From the NCBI GenBank assembly GCA_903772945.1, contig CAICTM010001097.1, positions 8,929 through 37,311 on the forward strand: a DNA stretch of 28,383 bases. The letters run 5' to 3'. Under the pieces are notes generated by a model that saw only the letters and a program-made list of their open reading frames with translations, did not search any database and had not been told where the DNA came from. How positions within the stretch are numbered: position 1 is the first letter of the stretch; every line of letters begins with the position of its first letter. Shown here in pieces: positions 1 to 13,320 of this stretch. The stretch is from Seminavis robusta (Eukaryota > Bacillariophyta > Bacillariophyceae > Naviculales > Naviculaceae). The position numbers and the translations under genes are program-made.

Positions 1-917
1 TGGCAAGTGCGATACTGAACTTCGAACACGCTCCATTGTTCCTACTTAATGTAGTTCCGGTACATGTATTGTTCTGGATCCCTTCTTTGGACCAAGGAAA
101 CATGAAGTAACGGTTCCAATGCTCCGACGCTCCACCGTGGCAGCGAGCTGCTTGACTGCATCTTGTACCCACTGCTGAGCGAGATACTCGACGACGAGCC
201 CCATCATTGTTTCACTGGTGCCCACCGTCAACTCCCACGAAGAACTTCTTGCACGTTAGCTTCCTCGGCCAGAGAACCATCCCATCAAGAGAGAGATTTT
301 GCAAGGTTACTTGATCGACACTACTGAAGCCTTCTTGACAGGACCACCGGGTGCCTGGCATCTGACATTGCCATCGGTTGCCGGGTGGCTACAAGGACGA
401 TGAGGATATCATTGCATTGCAGCCACGGCTCATCGTTTTCAAAGAATTGATGATATCTTTCCAGAAGATACTCGTGATTGTGTGATCGTGACGAACCGGG
501 AAGGGTGTCAACCAACCTGCCCAATAAGATTTCTGGCGAGAAGATAGGTTGAACGATGATGCCGCAGCGACCGAGGGCTTTATTCTGACACCCAAATGCA
601 TTGATCTGATTTGCATTTGTTGTCAGAGATCGAGAATTCGGTTCTCGCTTTTGGAAGATCTGCCCGCCAAGATCCAGTACAAAATCGAACGTAGCCTTCT
701 ACGCAGAAAGATACCCCTGCGTACAATCAGTACTGTAAATATGTTATTCTCAAAAAGATACCTTCTTGACTTCCTCCAATTTGATCCATTTCGAGCGACG
801 ATCATCAAGCTCACAAATCGAATAGAAGAACAACTACCAGCTAGCTTGCTCTTCTTGGATTGTCAGTGCACTCCAGCTCTTCTTTGTTTGCTACCTTTTA
901 CCAAACCAACCTGAACC
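1..917. other. Intergenic stretch with no supported gene
   Basis: I see no recognisable gene here. Several open frames of 60-120 codons exist on both strands. The least random-looking are two on the minus strand (about 321-524 and 46-231), which read as plausible helical segments but match no family I know and are not joined by clear splice sites. They could be remnants of a decayed gene or the end of a gene lying to the left of the window. The last few hundred bases should hold the promoter and 5' UTR of the small gene starting at 918. Confidence 0.4.
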
Positions 918-1215
918 ATGGGCAAAAGTAAGAAGGCCGTCGAGGTAGAAGTCACCCTTAGCAAGTAAGTTGCCTTCGCGGTGTCGAGGATGTCTCATTT
1001 TGATCAGGTGTCAAGGACAGTTCTCATTTTCATTTGTATCTTTTCCTCATCCATTTGTTGATTGTTGCGTCTACAGGAAGGACTTGAAGAAAGTCTCCAA
1101 GCTGGAAGCACAAATCCCATACCATCAAGGTCGCGGCAACAACGAGGAAGTCGACAAGATAAAAGAACAAGTCGCCGCCATTTGGGAGAAGGCTCGTGAG
1201 GCTGCTTACGCCTAA
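918..1215 (+). CDS. Small conserved-looking 61-residue protein, two exons
   Basis: Exon 1 is 918-964 and exon 2 is 1077-1215, separated by a 112-nt intron with a GTAAGT donor at 965 and a CTACAG acceptor ending at 1076. The start sits in a good context (ACCATGG). Joined, the exons give 61 residues: a basic N-terminus (MGKSKKAVEVEV), then a charged, probably helical body rich in Lys and Glu, ending EKAREAAYA. There is no signal peptide, membrane segment or Cys. I do not recognise the family. The intron splits a Lys codon cleanly in phase 2, and exon 2 stays open up to its stop. The size and composition suggest a small cytosolic or nuclear subunit, but no function is claimed. Confidence 0.7.
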
Positions 1216-2054
1216 TTTCCGAGGCTGTCTGAATGTGTGTTCCGTGATGTTGCCATGGTCTTCGGAAGTTTTCCATGGTCTGCGGCGGATGGTGCGAGAG
1301 CCATCGGCAGCAGGAATAGGGTTCATAAACTAGACAGTTTTGATTATTATATCCAGCCCATGAGTGTTCTTCGTTGCTACTATCATACCAGTCCAAACGC
1401 AGCAGATGTTCTGATCTTTGTTTTGGGTTTTGCTTCTTCTACCCACTAAAACTTGGGCATCAAGTGTGATGCATGCATGGTGTACGCGACACATATTTGA
1501 CAGACCTTTTGTAGTCCACACAAACAACAGATAACCAACTCTACAGTAACTACATGTACCGGTAGAACGACTGTCACTTGCCACCGCCATTGTCCGCCGC
1601 CGCCACTATCATCTTTCAAAGAAAGTCACACAGACGCAGTTTGTCAAACGTCCGCGTGCAGTCGAAGGTTCTTTCCGCACCAAGTCAAACCCCATCCCTG
1701 AATCATTCCCAGGGCGAGGCCGGTGCGCTGCACCCAAGGTTAAGGATGTTTGCTGTACGTTGCGCGCACTCGAAGAGAACACGTACGTGCACTTGTTGAG
1801 CATGATGGATCAAAGGCTGACGTATGTTACATTTGTCAACTCAGCCCAAGAAAACACAATCGCAATGCCGCTCCTGTTGCGGGTAAAATTGCAGCAAAAA
1901 GTCTCTGGAGCAAACGATCATACGTACTCCCAAAAAGATCGGGAGGATACAGGAACACTAGTACGCAAGATTTCCGCCACGGTTCGCAACACCTCCTCCA
2001 AGCAATTTTATCTCACAATTCTATTTGCATTACGTTGATCAAGAAACCATCACC
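1216..2054. other. Intergenic region upstream of plastid GAPDH copy 1
   Basis: This 0.84-kb stretch should contain the 3' UTR of the 61-residue gene and the promoter and 5' UTR of GAPDH copy 1. Open frames at 1578-1799 and 1750-2058 have no family resemblance and are best read as chance. A TGACGTA word lies at 1818-1824, about 237 nt before the GAPDH start. This motif is a known bZIP/CRE-type site in diatoms, but single copies occur at roughly chance frequency across the window. Confidence 0.5.
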
Positions 2055-3276
<1,222 letters not shown>

Positions 3277-4829
3277 GCATTAATGTTTACTAGCACAAAA
3301 TAATTTATACACTTGTCTGTGTGATGTGTGTGTGTGTGGGGGGGTTGCACGAATTGCCACCCACACCTCTTTGGATAGGCCTTTGGGGTACGATGCAGTT
3401 TGCTTCATACAGAAGTTGTTGGTGGACCTTATCCTGTCCTCGCGGGGACATCGGCACTTGATGGAGGACCGTGTTGTCTGCCTGTGCAGGTTTCTGCGCC
3501 ATTCGTTCTCATGGGCGTCTCGACCTATTTCAAAGTCTCGCAACTTGGACCTCCAAGCCTGGTGTACCTGCATGATTTTGTCCGATGCTTGTTTTCCACT
3601 TGGAGCGAGAGAGCGACCAATCACTGCAGCTGTGATCGATGGACGGTGGCATTAGCTGGCTATTTCTAGTGGGCTGAATGCTCAAGCTAGTACATATCCT
3701 CGCCATCCATGCATGGTTCTTTTCGGCAGTGATGCCCTACTACTAGCTAGCTAATTGCCGTGCAAAATCGGAACAGGGTGCCTCGAGCATTCGTTGCGTT
3801 CTCGGCGTGATCCAATGTGAAACAGCCAGAGGCAGGGTGAACTACCGGTTCAGTTCCGTAGCTAAACAAATTGCTGGCCACCAAGCAAATTCATTCCATC
3901 GGCTGCAAGCCAAACAACAACAACAAGAGAATACGGTTTGATCAAACCAGGAGGCTAATTGTCGGCTGATTACGTCACAGCCTTCAACTCCTTTCCTGGC
4001 CTGCTGCCTGCTTGTGATAAAGCGTTCCACTCGACGGCCCCGAGCCGTAGGGTAGATGAATAATGTTGCCAAATCAGGGCACGACCCGGTACAGCGCAGC
4101 AAGTCTACTGCCGGTAGGACCATAGTTCGTCGAACTCCACTCATGTGTGTTATGACTTATTCGGCGGGGCAACCATTCAAATTGTTCGAAAGAAGGGTGG
4201 CATCTGGCCATGATGGTCCGTATGGGTTGCTGGTTGCGGGGAGTCGCTCATTTTTCAAGGTTTCAAACTTGTTTCGCGGGCACTATGAAATGAGACGCGC
4301 AGGCTGTGGTCCACCTGTAGCTAGCTACCAGATCTGGTAGCTTCATCCTTGGCAACTGCTCCGGAGACAAAGCGCACTTGCTTTTGTGTGCAACACGTGA
4401 GTTTTGCAGCAACTCTGAAGCCTCTCTTTAGCTAAATACGGAAGTGGACTGGTACCACCGGTACTGCATGTACAAAACATGAGCTGCTTAGTTAGTACTT
4501 GCTAAGGGCGCACCTCTCGCCTCTTGGAGCTGCTCGAACGGAGCCTGCCCTTCAACACAAGCAATCAACATGGGGTGTCCCACGGAGACAACAAACGACA
4601 GAGCACCGTTAGATTTTTGGGAGCCTGGGCGCGCGTCAATTCGGAAGAGACCGCAATAAAAACTAACGGCCGGCTGCACTCACACGGTCGCTCCGATGAT
4701 GGATTTCAACTCACATTTTGCGTGGTGGAGCAACATTCTTCTAGCAGCTCACGGCCAAAGATATTGCCATTTCATTGGCGCCAAACCACGAAGTAAAAAA
4801 CGAAGACCCCTGAAAGAAACAATAAAACC
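3277..4829. other. 1.55-kb intergenic region with no supported gene
   Basis: No open frame here (for example 3326-3655 or 4056-4340) resembles a protein family, and codon composition looks non-coding. The region holds a TG/G microsatellite just after the GAPDH gene, several CTAGCTAG and ACCGGT-type words, and, at its right end, the presumed promoter of the membrane-protein gene starting at 4830. Confidence 0.5.
3318..3344. repeat. TG-rich microsatellite ending in a G run
   Basis: A run of alternating T and G, interrupted once by an A, passes into seven consecutive G residues. It lies about 40 nt after the GAPDH copy 1 stop, so it is probably in the 3' UTR. The inverted copy at 12075 has nothing like it after its stop, showing that the two genes' flanks are unrelated. 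Confidence 0.8.
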
Positions 4830-5308
4830 ATGGCGACAATGATTCCTTCAAGCAAGAGTATGCATTTGCCAAGATTGGCGTTGCTAGCCATTCTGCTGTG
4901 TTCAAGTCTGCACTTTTCTCTTGCTGGTAGGATCCCGACGACCAGAACATATGTTCGAGGTAGAAGCCGAGGCACTGTATCCCTCAGACATCGCAGTCTA
5001 CTTCACCCCATGCGTGAGTATTGGCTAGTTTGGTCGACTTGACTAGAGCTACACTTCGTGCCCTGTTTTCATGTCTCACTTGACTTTCGTCTACCGATCC
5101 AATTCGACAGACCATGGTCACGGAGGAACGTCGTATCTAGGATGCCTCAACTATACAGACACGGAACTTTCATCGGAATGGAAGTTCTCTGGGAATGCTC
5201 CCGACTGTTCCTATGTCAGCTACGGGTAAGTTCTCGCATCGTTTTCTGTTGTGAAAACCTTGCATCATTCGTTGTCACAAATTTTCTCACACTCCCGCTG
5301 TAGTGGAA

Positions 5309-5339
<31 letters not shown>

Positions 5340-7380
5340 TGGGAATGGGGATGACAACGGCGGCGGCAACGGAAATGGCGGGGGAGGTGGTGGTGGCGGC
5401 GGCGGAGGCGGAGGCCAAGGCGCTGATGATGACATGTACATGTACAATGACGATGACTACTATAAAGACGATGACAAGGCTGACAACGGCAAGAATGGCA
5501 ATAATGGCAACAATGGCAATGGCAACAATGACGGTGAAGGAGGAGGTGGCAATAAAGACAATGACTTCTATGACTTTGACAATGATGAAAATTCGGGAAG
5601 CGAGTCCACCTGGGAGAAATGGATTAATTGGGCTACAGGCAAAGACGGAAGGAATTCGAACAGTGGCAACAACAACGACCGGAACGAAAACGATGAAGAC
5701 GGCTACGTGGTGTCGAATGAAGATGTTGCTGAAGGCAACAACAATGGGGAGAATCCAATGGAGTCTTTCAACATTGCTGAATGCAGCACATACAGCAACC
5801 TGTGGGTATGGGACTTGTCCTTCTCGTGCGATTCAGACAAGTCTCTCGACAACTGCGAGTGCAGTTTTACGGAACAGCTGATGGAGCAGCAAATGATCAC
5901 TTGTGACGACATGGAAGACTGTCCAAGGAACTGTCCTGTCTGCAAGACATGCTTCCAGCTGGTCGGCTGTGCTCCAGTTCCCAACATCTTTCAACGGAAT
6001 GGTATCTCTGTCTCGACCGTCGCCGCAATCTGTGCCGCCATTGGGCTCTTCCTTCTTGCAGTTGCCTACTACTACGCAAGACGTCAAATGAATAATGAGG
6101 AAAGCTCTTTAGAAGCTCATCTACTTGAAAAGGAAACAGGTGGAGAAACGCCAGACAAGCCAACAAACGGTGGTGGCGACTATGTCCCCGAAACGATGGT
6201 AGGACCTTACCCAGACGTACCCGACTTTAGATCTGACCTTTCTTCACTGGAAAGCCCCACGTTCGCATCAGATCAATCACCATCATCGCATGATAAGCAA
6301 AATGTGCCAGTCAAGGAAATAGAGCTCTCGACGACACCTCCTCAGTCCGACTCCCGACTCGAGGTTGAGAGCAAGGAGGACGAGGCTATCTTGAAGAGCG
6401 CTCAAAGCGGTGAAACTGATTTGGACAGCAAGGGCCTTGCGGCGGATTCCGAGGGTAACAGCAGTGCGTTGTGGGAAAGCAAAGACAAAGCTCAAGTGGA
6501 CGAACCTCAGGCGGGTAACAAGCAAGACGACGCTCAGGCGGATAGCGAGCAAGACAATGCGACGGCGAAGAGCAAAGACGACGCTGCGGTTGACAGCAAA
6601 GGCGACACTACATCTTCAGCTGCTGAAAGTCTTCAGAGCCAGTCTCCAACCATCGGAAATGTTGGAGCAATAGCTCCTACAGGGGTAGCGACAACGGCAG
6701 CGTCGACTGCAGAAGCAACTACAACGGCAGCAAGCAACACAGTCGGAGTTGGTCAAGCGACAACCGGTGCGAATCTTGGCGTAGCAGCTGCGGCGGCGGT
6801 GACTGCAGCAGCAACAACAACGGCAATAAACAATGCAGCCAGGTTGGGCCAATCGGTGCGCCCTTCGAAGAAGCAAGAAGACGGGGAGGATGATGACAGT
6901 AGTCCTTCCAATGCTGTCGCGGACAGCACATCTACGGCAGTCGCAAATCAAGTTGTGAATTCTGACGAGGCAACAAGCATGCCACCAGAGGAAGAAGCAG
7001 GAACAGCAGAAGAGAAGGAAGTGGGGGATGAGGACGGCGATTCCCCATGGATCGGAGACATTGACTTATCCTTCACTGAACCTGACGATGACGACGAGGA
7101 GGAGACAGTCGACAAGACTGAAGGAGCGGGTTCCAACGAAGAATCTGTTTGGCTTGTACCCCTTCAAGACCTGGAAGAAACTGCTGAAGAAGTCGTAGAA
7201 GCATCTGGCGAAGCACCCAAGCCTGGGACAGATATCGAGGCAACAGATGAACCCTCTCTTGTATGGCTGGCGCCTTCAGCGTCACCGGCTGAGTTGGCCC
7301 CTGAAACGAAGGATGACAGTTCCTCGGTGTCATCTTGGTCACCGGATGGAGAAAATGGTCCTTGGCTGGCGCCAATTTGA
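4830..7380 (+). CDS. Secretory type I membrane protein: Asp run, Gly/Asn-rich and Cys-rich ectodomain, acidic tail
   Basis: The three exons are 4830-5013, 5111-5225 and 5304-7380 (introns GTGAGT...CGACAG and GTAAGT...CTGTAG), giving 791 residues. The start is ACCATGG. Residues 1-33 form a signal peptide (core LALLAILLC). A basic segment follows with an RSL site, resembling the RXL processing motif of diatom cell-wall proteins. Exon 2 has the segment GGTSYLGCLNYTDTELSSEW. Next come ten Asp (103-112), a Gly run and long N/G/D-rich sequence. Residues 256-332 contain ten Cys, ending ...CPVCKTC...GCAPVPN. One membrane helix spans about 336-358. The tail of about 430 residues is acidic and rich in Ser, Ala and Gln, with an Ala/Thr-rich stretch and three related C-terminal motifs (VWLVP, VWLAP, PWLAP). 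I know no family. The sequence fits a cell-surface or silica-vesicle protein, but that is inference. Confidence 0.82.
5308..5415 (+). repeat. Coding microsatellite: GAC run followed by GGN run
   Basis: Nine GAC codons and one GAT encode ten Asp. A little further on, a run of GGN codons encodes about 13 Gly (around 5377-5415). It lies at the start of exon 3 of the membrane protein and begins only one codon after the intron acceptor. Length polymorphism between alleles is likely. Confidence 0.85.
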
Positions 7381-8284
7381 GCAATCGATGATCATACTGT
7401 AAAGAGTCGCAAGGGACGAACACAATGTCGAGCGGTTAGAGCAAGACAGCAAATGCAGCAAGCTATACTATATATATGTTAGACCTTTCTTGCTGGCCAT
7501 TTTCAACTACATGTAGTAGTGGTATCTATACCAGCACCGGCAGCCAACAGCCACCCACATACTAGTACAGCTCAAAGCGTCCCTAGCTAGAATTTCTTCG
7601 TGGGCGCGAAAACTCGTCTCTTTTTGCTACATCTGTACCGGTACTACCATGGCGTGAAGCAGGATGTATCATGGGACGTGCTGCAAATAGCAGGAGCCTC
7701 ACCATCCGAGCGCGTTCATCTCATCTTCAACTCCCTTGGACAGCACAGCTGATTGAACGGCCAGATTCACTGTCGGCTCCTCAATTCAGTTGCAGCTTGC
7801 AAGTTGCCTCCCCCGCAACCTCGTGATACCGGTACCACCGGTAGCTGCACTCAAAGCGTCCAAGGTGTGGCGAAACTGCAGGTTGCACTGGTGGTTTGGC
7901 ATCAAAGCGACATTTGAATCCCAGTTGCGAATCATCTTTCAGGTAGTTGCGGTAAACAATAATACAACTGCTTTTAACCTCGACATAAGTTTCCCTGAAT
8001 TGGATAGCTAGCTGGCTACACTACTCCAGTAGCTACAGTACTGCAACAGAACCCTTCCTGCTCGCCGCGCCCTTCCCTTCCGCAGCAGCAGGCCCAACGA
8101 ATGAATGAAGGACAACAACACGACAACAATAAAACTGCACAGCACCGACAAAGTTTCCTTGTAAGAACTGGAAGAAGTAGTCGCCAAGCGCAGCATCTCG
8201 ACACTCTTCGGTACCAAGAGAGCAGACCTGGTGTGCTTTTTCAAAGGAGAAGATCGAGTTGCACATCACCACTAAGTGTTGAAA
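7381..8284. other. Intergenic region with palindromic words, no supported gene
   Basis: About 0.9 kb between the membrane protein and the KIX protein. It contains GTACCGGTAC at 7635-7644 and a double ACCGGTACCACCGGT at about 7827-7843. Short open frames on both strands show no family resemblance. The right part should be the promoter and 5' UTR of the KIX gene. Confidence 0.5.
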
Positions 8285-10496
8285 ATGGAAGACTTTGGCA
8301 GGAGTAATAGTTTCATGGACGATCCGAGCGACCTTGGTTTAGGAGAGAACTTCTTTGAAGACAATAGCGACTTAGGCCGCGTCTTCGAAGAAGAAGATGG
8401 TGGGGGTCGTAGGGGGCAGAATTCCTCAGCGCAGAACAAATCAAAGCAAAAAAACGAGGACGAAGATGGTGATGGTGAAGCAGCTGCTGGGAATGAGTCA
8501 GGGGACACCAAACTGAAGTTGGAAGAAGAGGGCTCTGATGGCGGCGACAAAATCAATAAACCAGACGACAATGACAACAATAAGGATGCCGTTGAAACAA
8601 AAGGCAACGAAGAAAATGACGATGACGAGCCATTTAATAACAGACAATCATCCAATAACGATGCTGTAGGTGACAGTGATGGCGGGGGGCCTCCACCGCT
8701 TTGGCACAACGACGATGTTGACAAACTGCACCGAGAAGCCATGATCCGAGAAATGTAAGTAGAAGTGCTCCGATGGGAGAGCTTCGAGTTTTTGGGTGGT
8801 GAATGTTTCCTCATGGCTCTCTCATGTGCAACTCCTTTCCAGAGCGAAACTTCTCAAAGCTAGGAAGAAATCGGCGCCGACCAAAGAATGGATGCAGCAA
8901 TTGCCACACAAGGCACGGGTGCTAGAAGATCGTCTTTACAAAAAGGCCCAGTCCTTGGAAGCATATCTGGACCGAGCCAGTTTGAAAAATAGATTGCGAA
9001 CTCTCGCCGTCACAATCACTGCACATTACAAAAAGTCTTCCAAAGATAAAAAAGGATCTACGAAGGGTGCCCCCACCGACACGGAGCCTTTGGGCAACCG
9101 CCGGGATTCTATATTATCGAACGCGGCGTCGGCGTCTTCCCAAGTTAGCTCTCTTGATCCACCAATGATGGGAACCTCAGGTCAAAGCTCGGACAGTGCA
9201 CCATCATCCGCTCCAGGGCAGCTCCCAAATATTCCAGAGATGTCTTCGCCGCAACTCGGAAGCGATGGCCAAGTGATTCCGCCAGATATGGCCATGTCGG
9301 AGCTAGCAAGACAAAAGCAAGTAAACGAAGACTTGCAGAAGCAGATCATGGAGAACATTCGGCAGCAACAGCAATTGGTTCATTCCATACGGCGCGGCAG
9401 CAATTCTTCACAGGGTGGCAACCTTAACCCGAGTAGTAATTCTTCTTCAAATGCCCAGGGGAACGAAACGAATTCGTCCTCTGTGAACGGTGTGTCCAGC
9501 CTCAACCAACAAGGGGATCGCGGGCACAGCATGTCAGGACAGATGAAAAAGATGCAGAATGCAAGACAACGGCAAAGCACCACCGAGAATCAAATGGATG
9601 ACATGCAAGGTTCCCAATTCCCCAACGGTCGGGGTGATGGCATGAACCATCGAGGATCCAATGCCTCAGGAATGGCGGAGGCATCCTTCGAGGCCCAGAC
9701 ATCTCTAATGAGACAAGCGTCATCGTCTAACCCTTCGGGTTCAGGTTTCAATGCTGCTCAACTTGCTATGATGCGACGACAGTCTGGGTCCATGTCTGGC
9801 GCCGCCGAAATGAACATGCAACAACAACAAAACATGCAAGCAGCCATGATGAGACGAAATTCTGGGGTGGGACATCAAGGCCTTGGAGGACCCGCTCAAT
9901 TTCAAGCACAGCAAGCGGCCATGATGCAGTCCAACTCCCATGCTCAAAACCAAGCTGCAGCACAGATGCAGATGCAGGCTGCTTTGATGAGCTCGAATCA
10001 GTTCAACATGGCTCAGGCGCAAGCTGCCATGATGGCTGCTGGAGCGAACCCTATGAACCCTCAAGCACAGGCCGCTCTGATGCGACAAATGTCGGGCAAT
10101 CCAATGAATGGACAATCTGCGAATCCACAAGCAGCACTCATGGCGCAAGCGTCGTTAGGCAACAATCCCAATATGCCACATGGGGCCGCAATGATGGCCA
10201 ATGGCGGAATGGCGAATCAAGCCATGATGGGCGGGGGGATGCCGAACGGACAAATGATGGCTGCTTTTGCCAACAACCAGCAAATGCTTCAAAATGCTGG
10301 AATGATGCCCATGAACGGAATGGGGATGCCGCAGAACATGGCACAGTTTGCTAGTATGCAACAGCAGATGGGCATGGGTCCTGGTATGATGGGGATGGGC
10401 GGAAACGACGGCAACTTCCCCAACGGTATGAATTTTCAGGCCAAAAAAGGCGGTGGAAACATGGGCGTCGAATCGCAGAACTCATTCAACTGGTAA
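8285..10496 (+). CDS. KIX-domain transcription coactivator, Mediator-tail (Med15)-like
   Basis: Exon 1 is 8285-8754 and exon 2 is 8843-10496 (88-nt intron, GTAAGT...TTTCCAG), giving 707 residues. The intron interrupts the KIX domain, which only becomes continuous after joining: MIREI + AKLLKARKK, then EWMQQLPHKARVLEDRLY, and a YLDRASLKNRL helix (about residues 152-220). KIX domains bind activation domains in CBP/p300 and Med15. The N-terminus is acidic and low in complexity (FEEEDGGG, DDNDNN). The region after the KIX domain is Ser/Asn/Gln-rich with a QKQIMENIRQQQQLVHSIRR helix. The C-terminal half is repetitive, rich in Met, Gln, Ala and Asn, with many AAMM/AALM units and RRQSG or RRNSG phosphosite-like motifs. 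It is probably nuclear. Assignment as Med15 rather than another KIX protein rests on this layout and is inference. Confidence 0.85.
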
Positions 10497-10851
10497 TTGT
10501 GCTCAAAGAATAGACCAACAATGGACTCTACTGCTCGTTCGAACTGTCTTGTTTCGTTCTTTCAAAGACCCCCATCAAGAGGGTACAACTACATGCAGCT
10601 AGCTACGCTGTAGTTAGATTTTGATGACAAAGCTATCGAGGGCGTCCGTAATGCCCTTTGCCCCTCGGTACCGGTACCAGGCGGTACAGCATGTACCGGT
10701 ACAGAAGAAATGGGTGATCATGTTTGTACGTCATTCAGAAAGAAGCACGAATGGGCTTTCGCACGAAAGCAAGTGCCTGCCCATGGAAAGGTTACCTGGA
10801 AGAACACAACAGGAACAAATCGTCACAAAAGCCGCGTTGATATCTCCCAGG
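10497..10851. other. Short intergenic or 5' region of the phosphatase gene, with GTACCGGTAC palindromes
   Basis: It contains GGTACCGGTACC at 10667-10678 and GTACCGGTAC at 10693-10702, words that elsewhere in the window are mostly intergenic. The phosphatase reading frame stays open through most of this stretch (in-frame ATGs at 10624 and 10720). The palindromes and the closeness to the previous stop argue that it is non-coding. Confidence 0.5.
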
Positions 10852-12006
10852 ATGGGCTCACGGTTTCCGCTGTTGGTAGGGATGATTCTTGCGAGAGTAT
10901 CAGGTTTCCGATATGGTGGTATCGTAGCCCAACGGCGTGTACCGGTACATGTAGCATTGATGGCATCCCTCAACCTTGGGACGAGATCAGCCACCAGTGT
11001 TTCAGGCGAGCAGATCACCGAAAAGATTCGACGAGAGGCAGAGGCAGCAATGTCCAAGGTCACTAAGCACTTTGAAGGCCGACCAAACGCACCGCTGCTC
11101 TGGCAATCCAATGAAGAAGCATCATCGTTTGTTCAAAAACATGTTGACACTATTTTGTTTGACGCTGACGGGTGTCTGTACAGGACACCCGACCCTATCC
11201 CTGGTGCGACTGACTGTGTCAATCGATTGATGGCGCTGGATAAGAAAGTCCTTTTTGTGACCAACAATGCAGGGGTCAGCCGAAAACAGTTGCAAGAAAA
11301 GCTATCAAAGATACTTGGGGTTGATGGACTGACTGAAGACCAACTCATATCAAGCTCGTATGCTGCTGCAAAATACATGGGTGCTGCTCTCCAGAAACGC
11401 CCGCGGAAAAGAGTGCACGTAATTGGCACTCATGGATTGTGTCAAGAGTTGGAAGGGTATGGTTTCGACATCTCTGGAGGACCAACGGAAGACAAAGCTG
11501 GAATGACAAGGGACGAGCTTGCGAGCTATGGATTTCCCGAAGACCCCGTTGATGCCGTGGTCGTTGGACATGACGTTGAATTTTCGTTCAGAAAACTATC
11601 AATTGCCAACAATCTACTCCTGAGAAACCCGGAGTGCCTATTTGTTGCTACCAACAAAGATGCATTCGACCTTGTCGGAGCAGACGGCCGACATATTCCG
11701 GGAAATGGGGCTACCGTTGCGGCATTGGAGTGCTGCTCTGGGCGTATGGCCATCAACGTAGGAAAGCCAAGTCCAGCACTACTTGATGTGATCCTTCAGG
11801 ACCACAACTTCGAAACAAGTAGGTCGCTGTTCGTTGGAGATCGCCTTGATACGGACATAAAGTTTGCTGTGGACTCTGGCATGTTTTCTGCTCTCGTGAT
11901 GACAGGCGTTACAACTGCTGAAATGATGATAGCACAATCCAACGATCCCACCTGTGAGAGTGTCTGGCCTAGTGCTATACTATCACATGTTGGTAAATTG
12001 GTATAA
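10852..12006 (+). CDS. PGP: HAD-superfamily phosphatase, 2-phosphoglycolate phosphatase / 4-nitrophenylphosphatase type
   Basis: All HAD motifs are present. Motif I is TILFDADGCLYR (nucleophile D104 and D106 counted from this start), motif II is FVTNNAG, motif III is the Lys of GKPSP (K305), and motif IV is VGDRLDTDIKF (D330, D333). The middle holds a C2-type cap, including VVVGHDVEFSFRKL. This is the PGP/NagD group; eukaryotic PGPs dephosphorylate 2-phosphoglycolate, the first step of photorespiration, and related members act on other small phosphates. The start is uncertain. I chose ATG 10852 (384 residues) for its context (A at -3, G at +4) and its hydrophobic/basic N-terminus, a possible organelle presequence. 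ATGs at 10624 and 10720 are also in frame, and ATG 10960 gives 348 residues. The stop lies only 68 nt from the stop of the convergent GAPDH copy 2. Confidence 0.88.
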   Translation: MGSRFPLLVGMILARVSGFRYGGIVAQRRVPVHVALMASLNLGTRSATSVSGEQITEKIRREAEAAMSKVTKHFEGRPNAPLLWQSNEEASSFVQKHVDTILFDADGCLYRTPDPIPGATDCVNRLMALDKKVLFVTNNAGVSRKQLQEKLSKILGVDGLTEDQLISSSYAAAKYMGAALQKRPRKRVHVIGTHGLCQELEGYGFDISGGPTEDKAGMTRDELASYGFPEDPVDAVVVGHDVEFSFRKLSIANNLLLRNPECLFVATNKDAFDLVGADGRHIPGNGATVAALECCSGRMAINVGKPSPALLDVILQDHNFETSRSLFVGDRLDTDIKFAVDSGMFSALVMTGVTTAEMMIAQSNDPTCESVWPSAILSHVGKLV

Positions 12007-12074
12007 ACAGCTAGTATGATTGATTTGATGCTAGGCTAGGTACATGCGGTGTGATGTAGCAATGCATGACAGAT

Positions 12075-13320
<1,246 letters not shown>

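Noticed and set aside
46..524. Two minus-strand frames that look weakly protein-like
   Set aside because: I could not join them with consensus splice sites or match them to a family; they may be remnants, but the evidence is too thin for a gene call.
549..914. 121-codon plus-strand frame before the 61-residue gene
   Set aside because: No family resemblance; it ends at the start of the well-supported small gene and more likely spans its 5' UTR and promoter.
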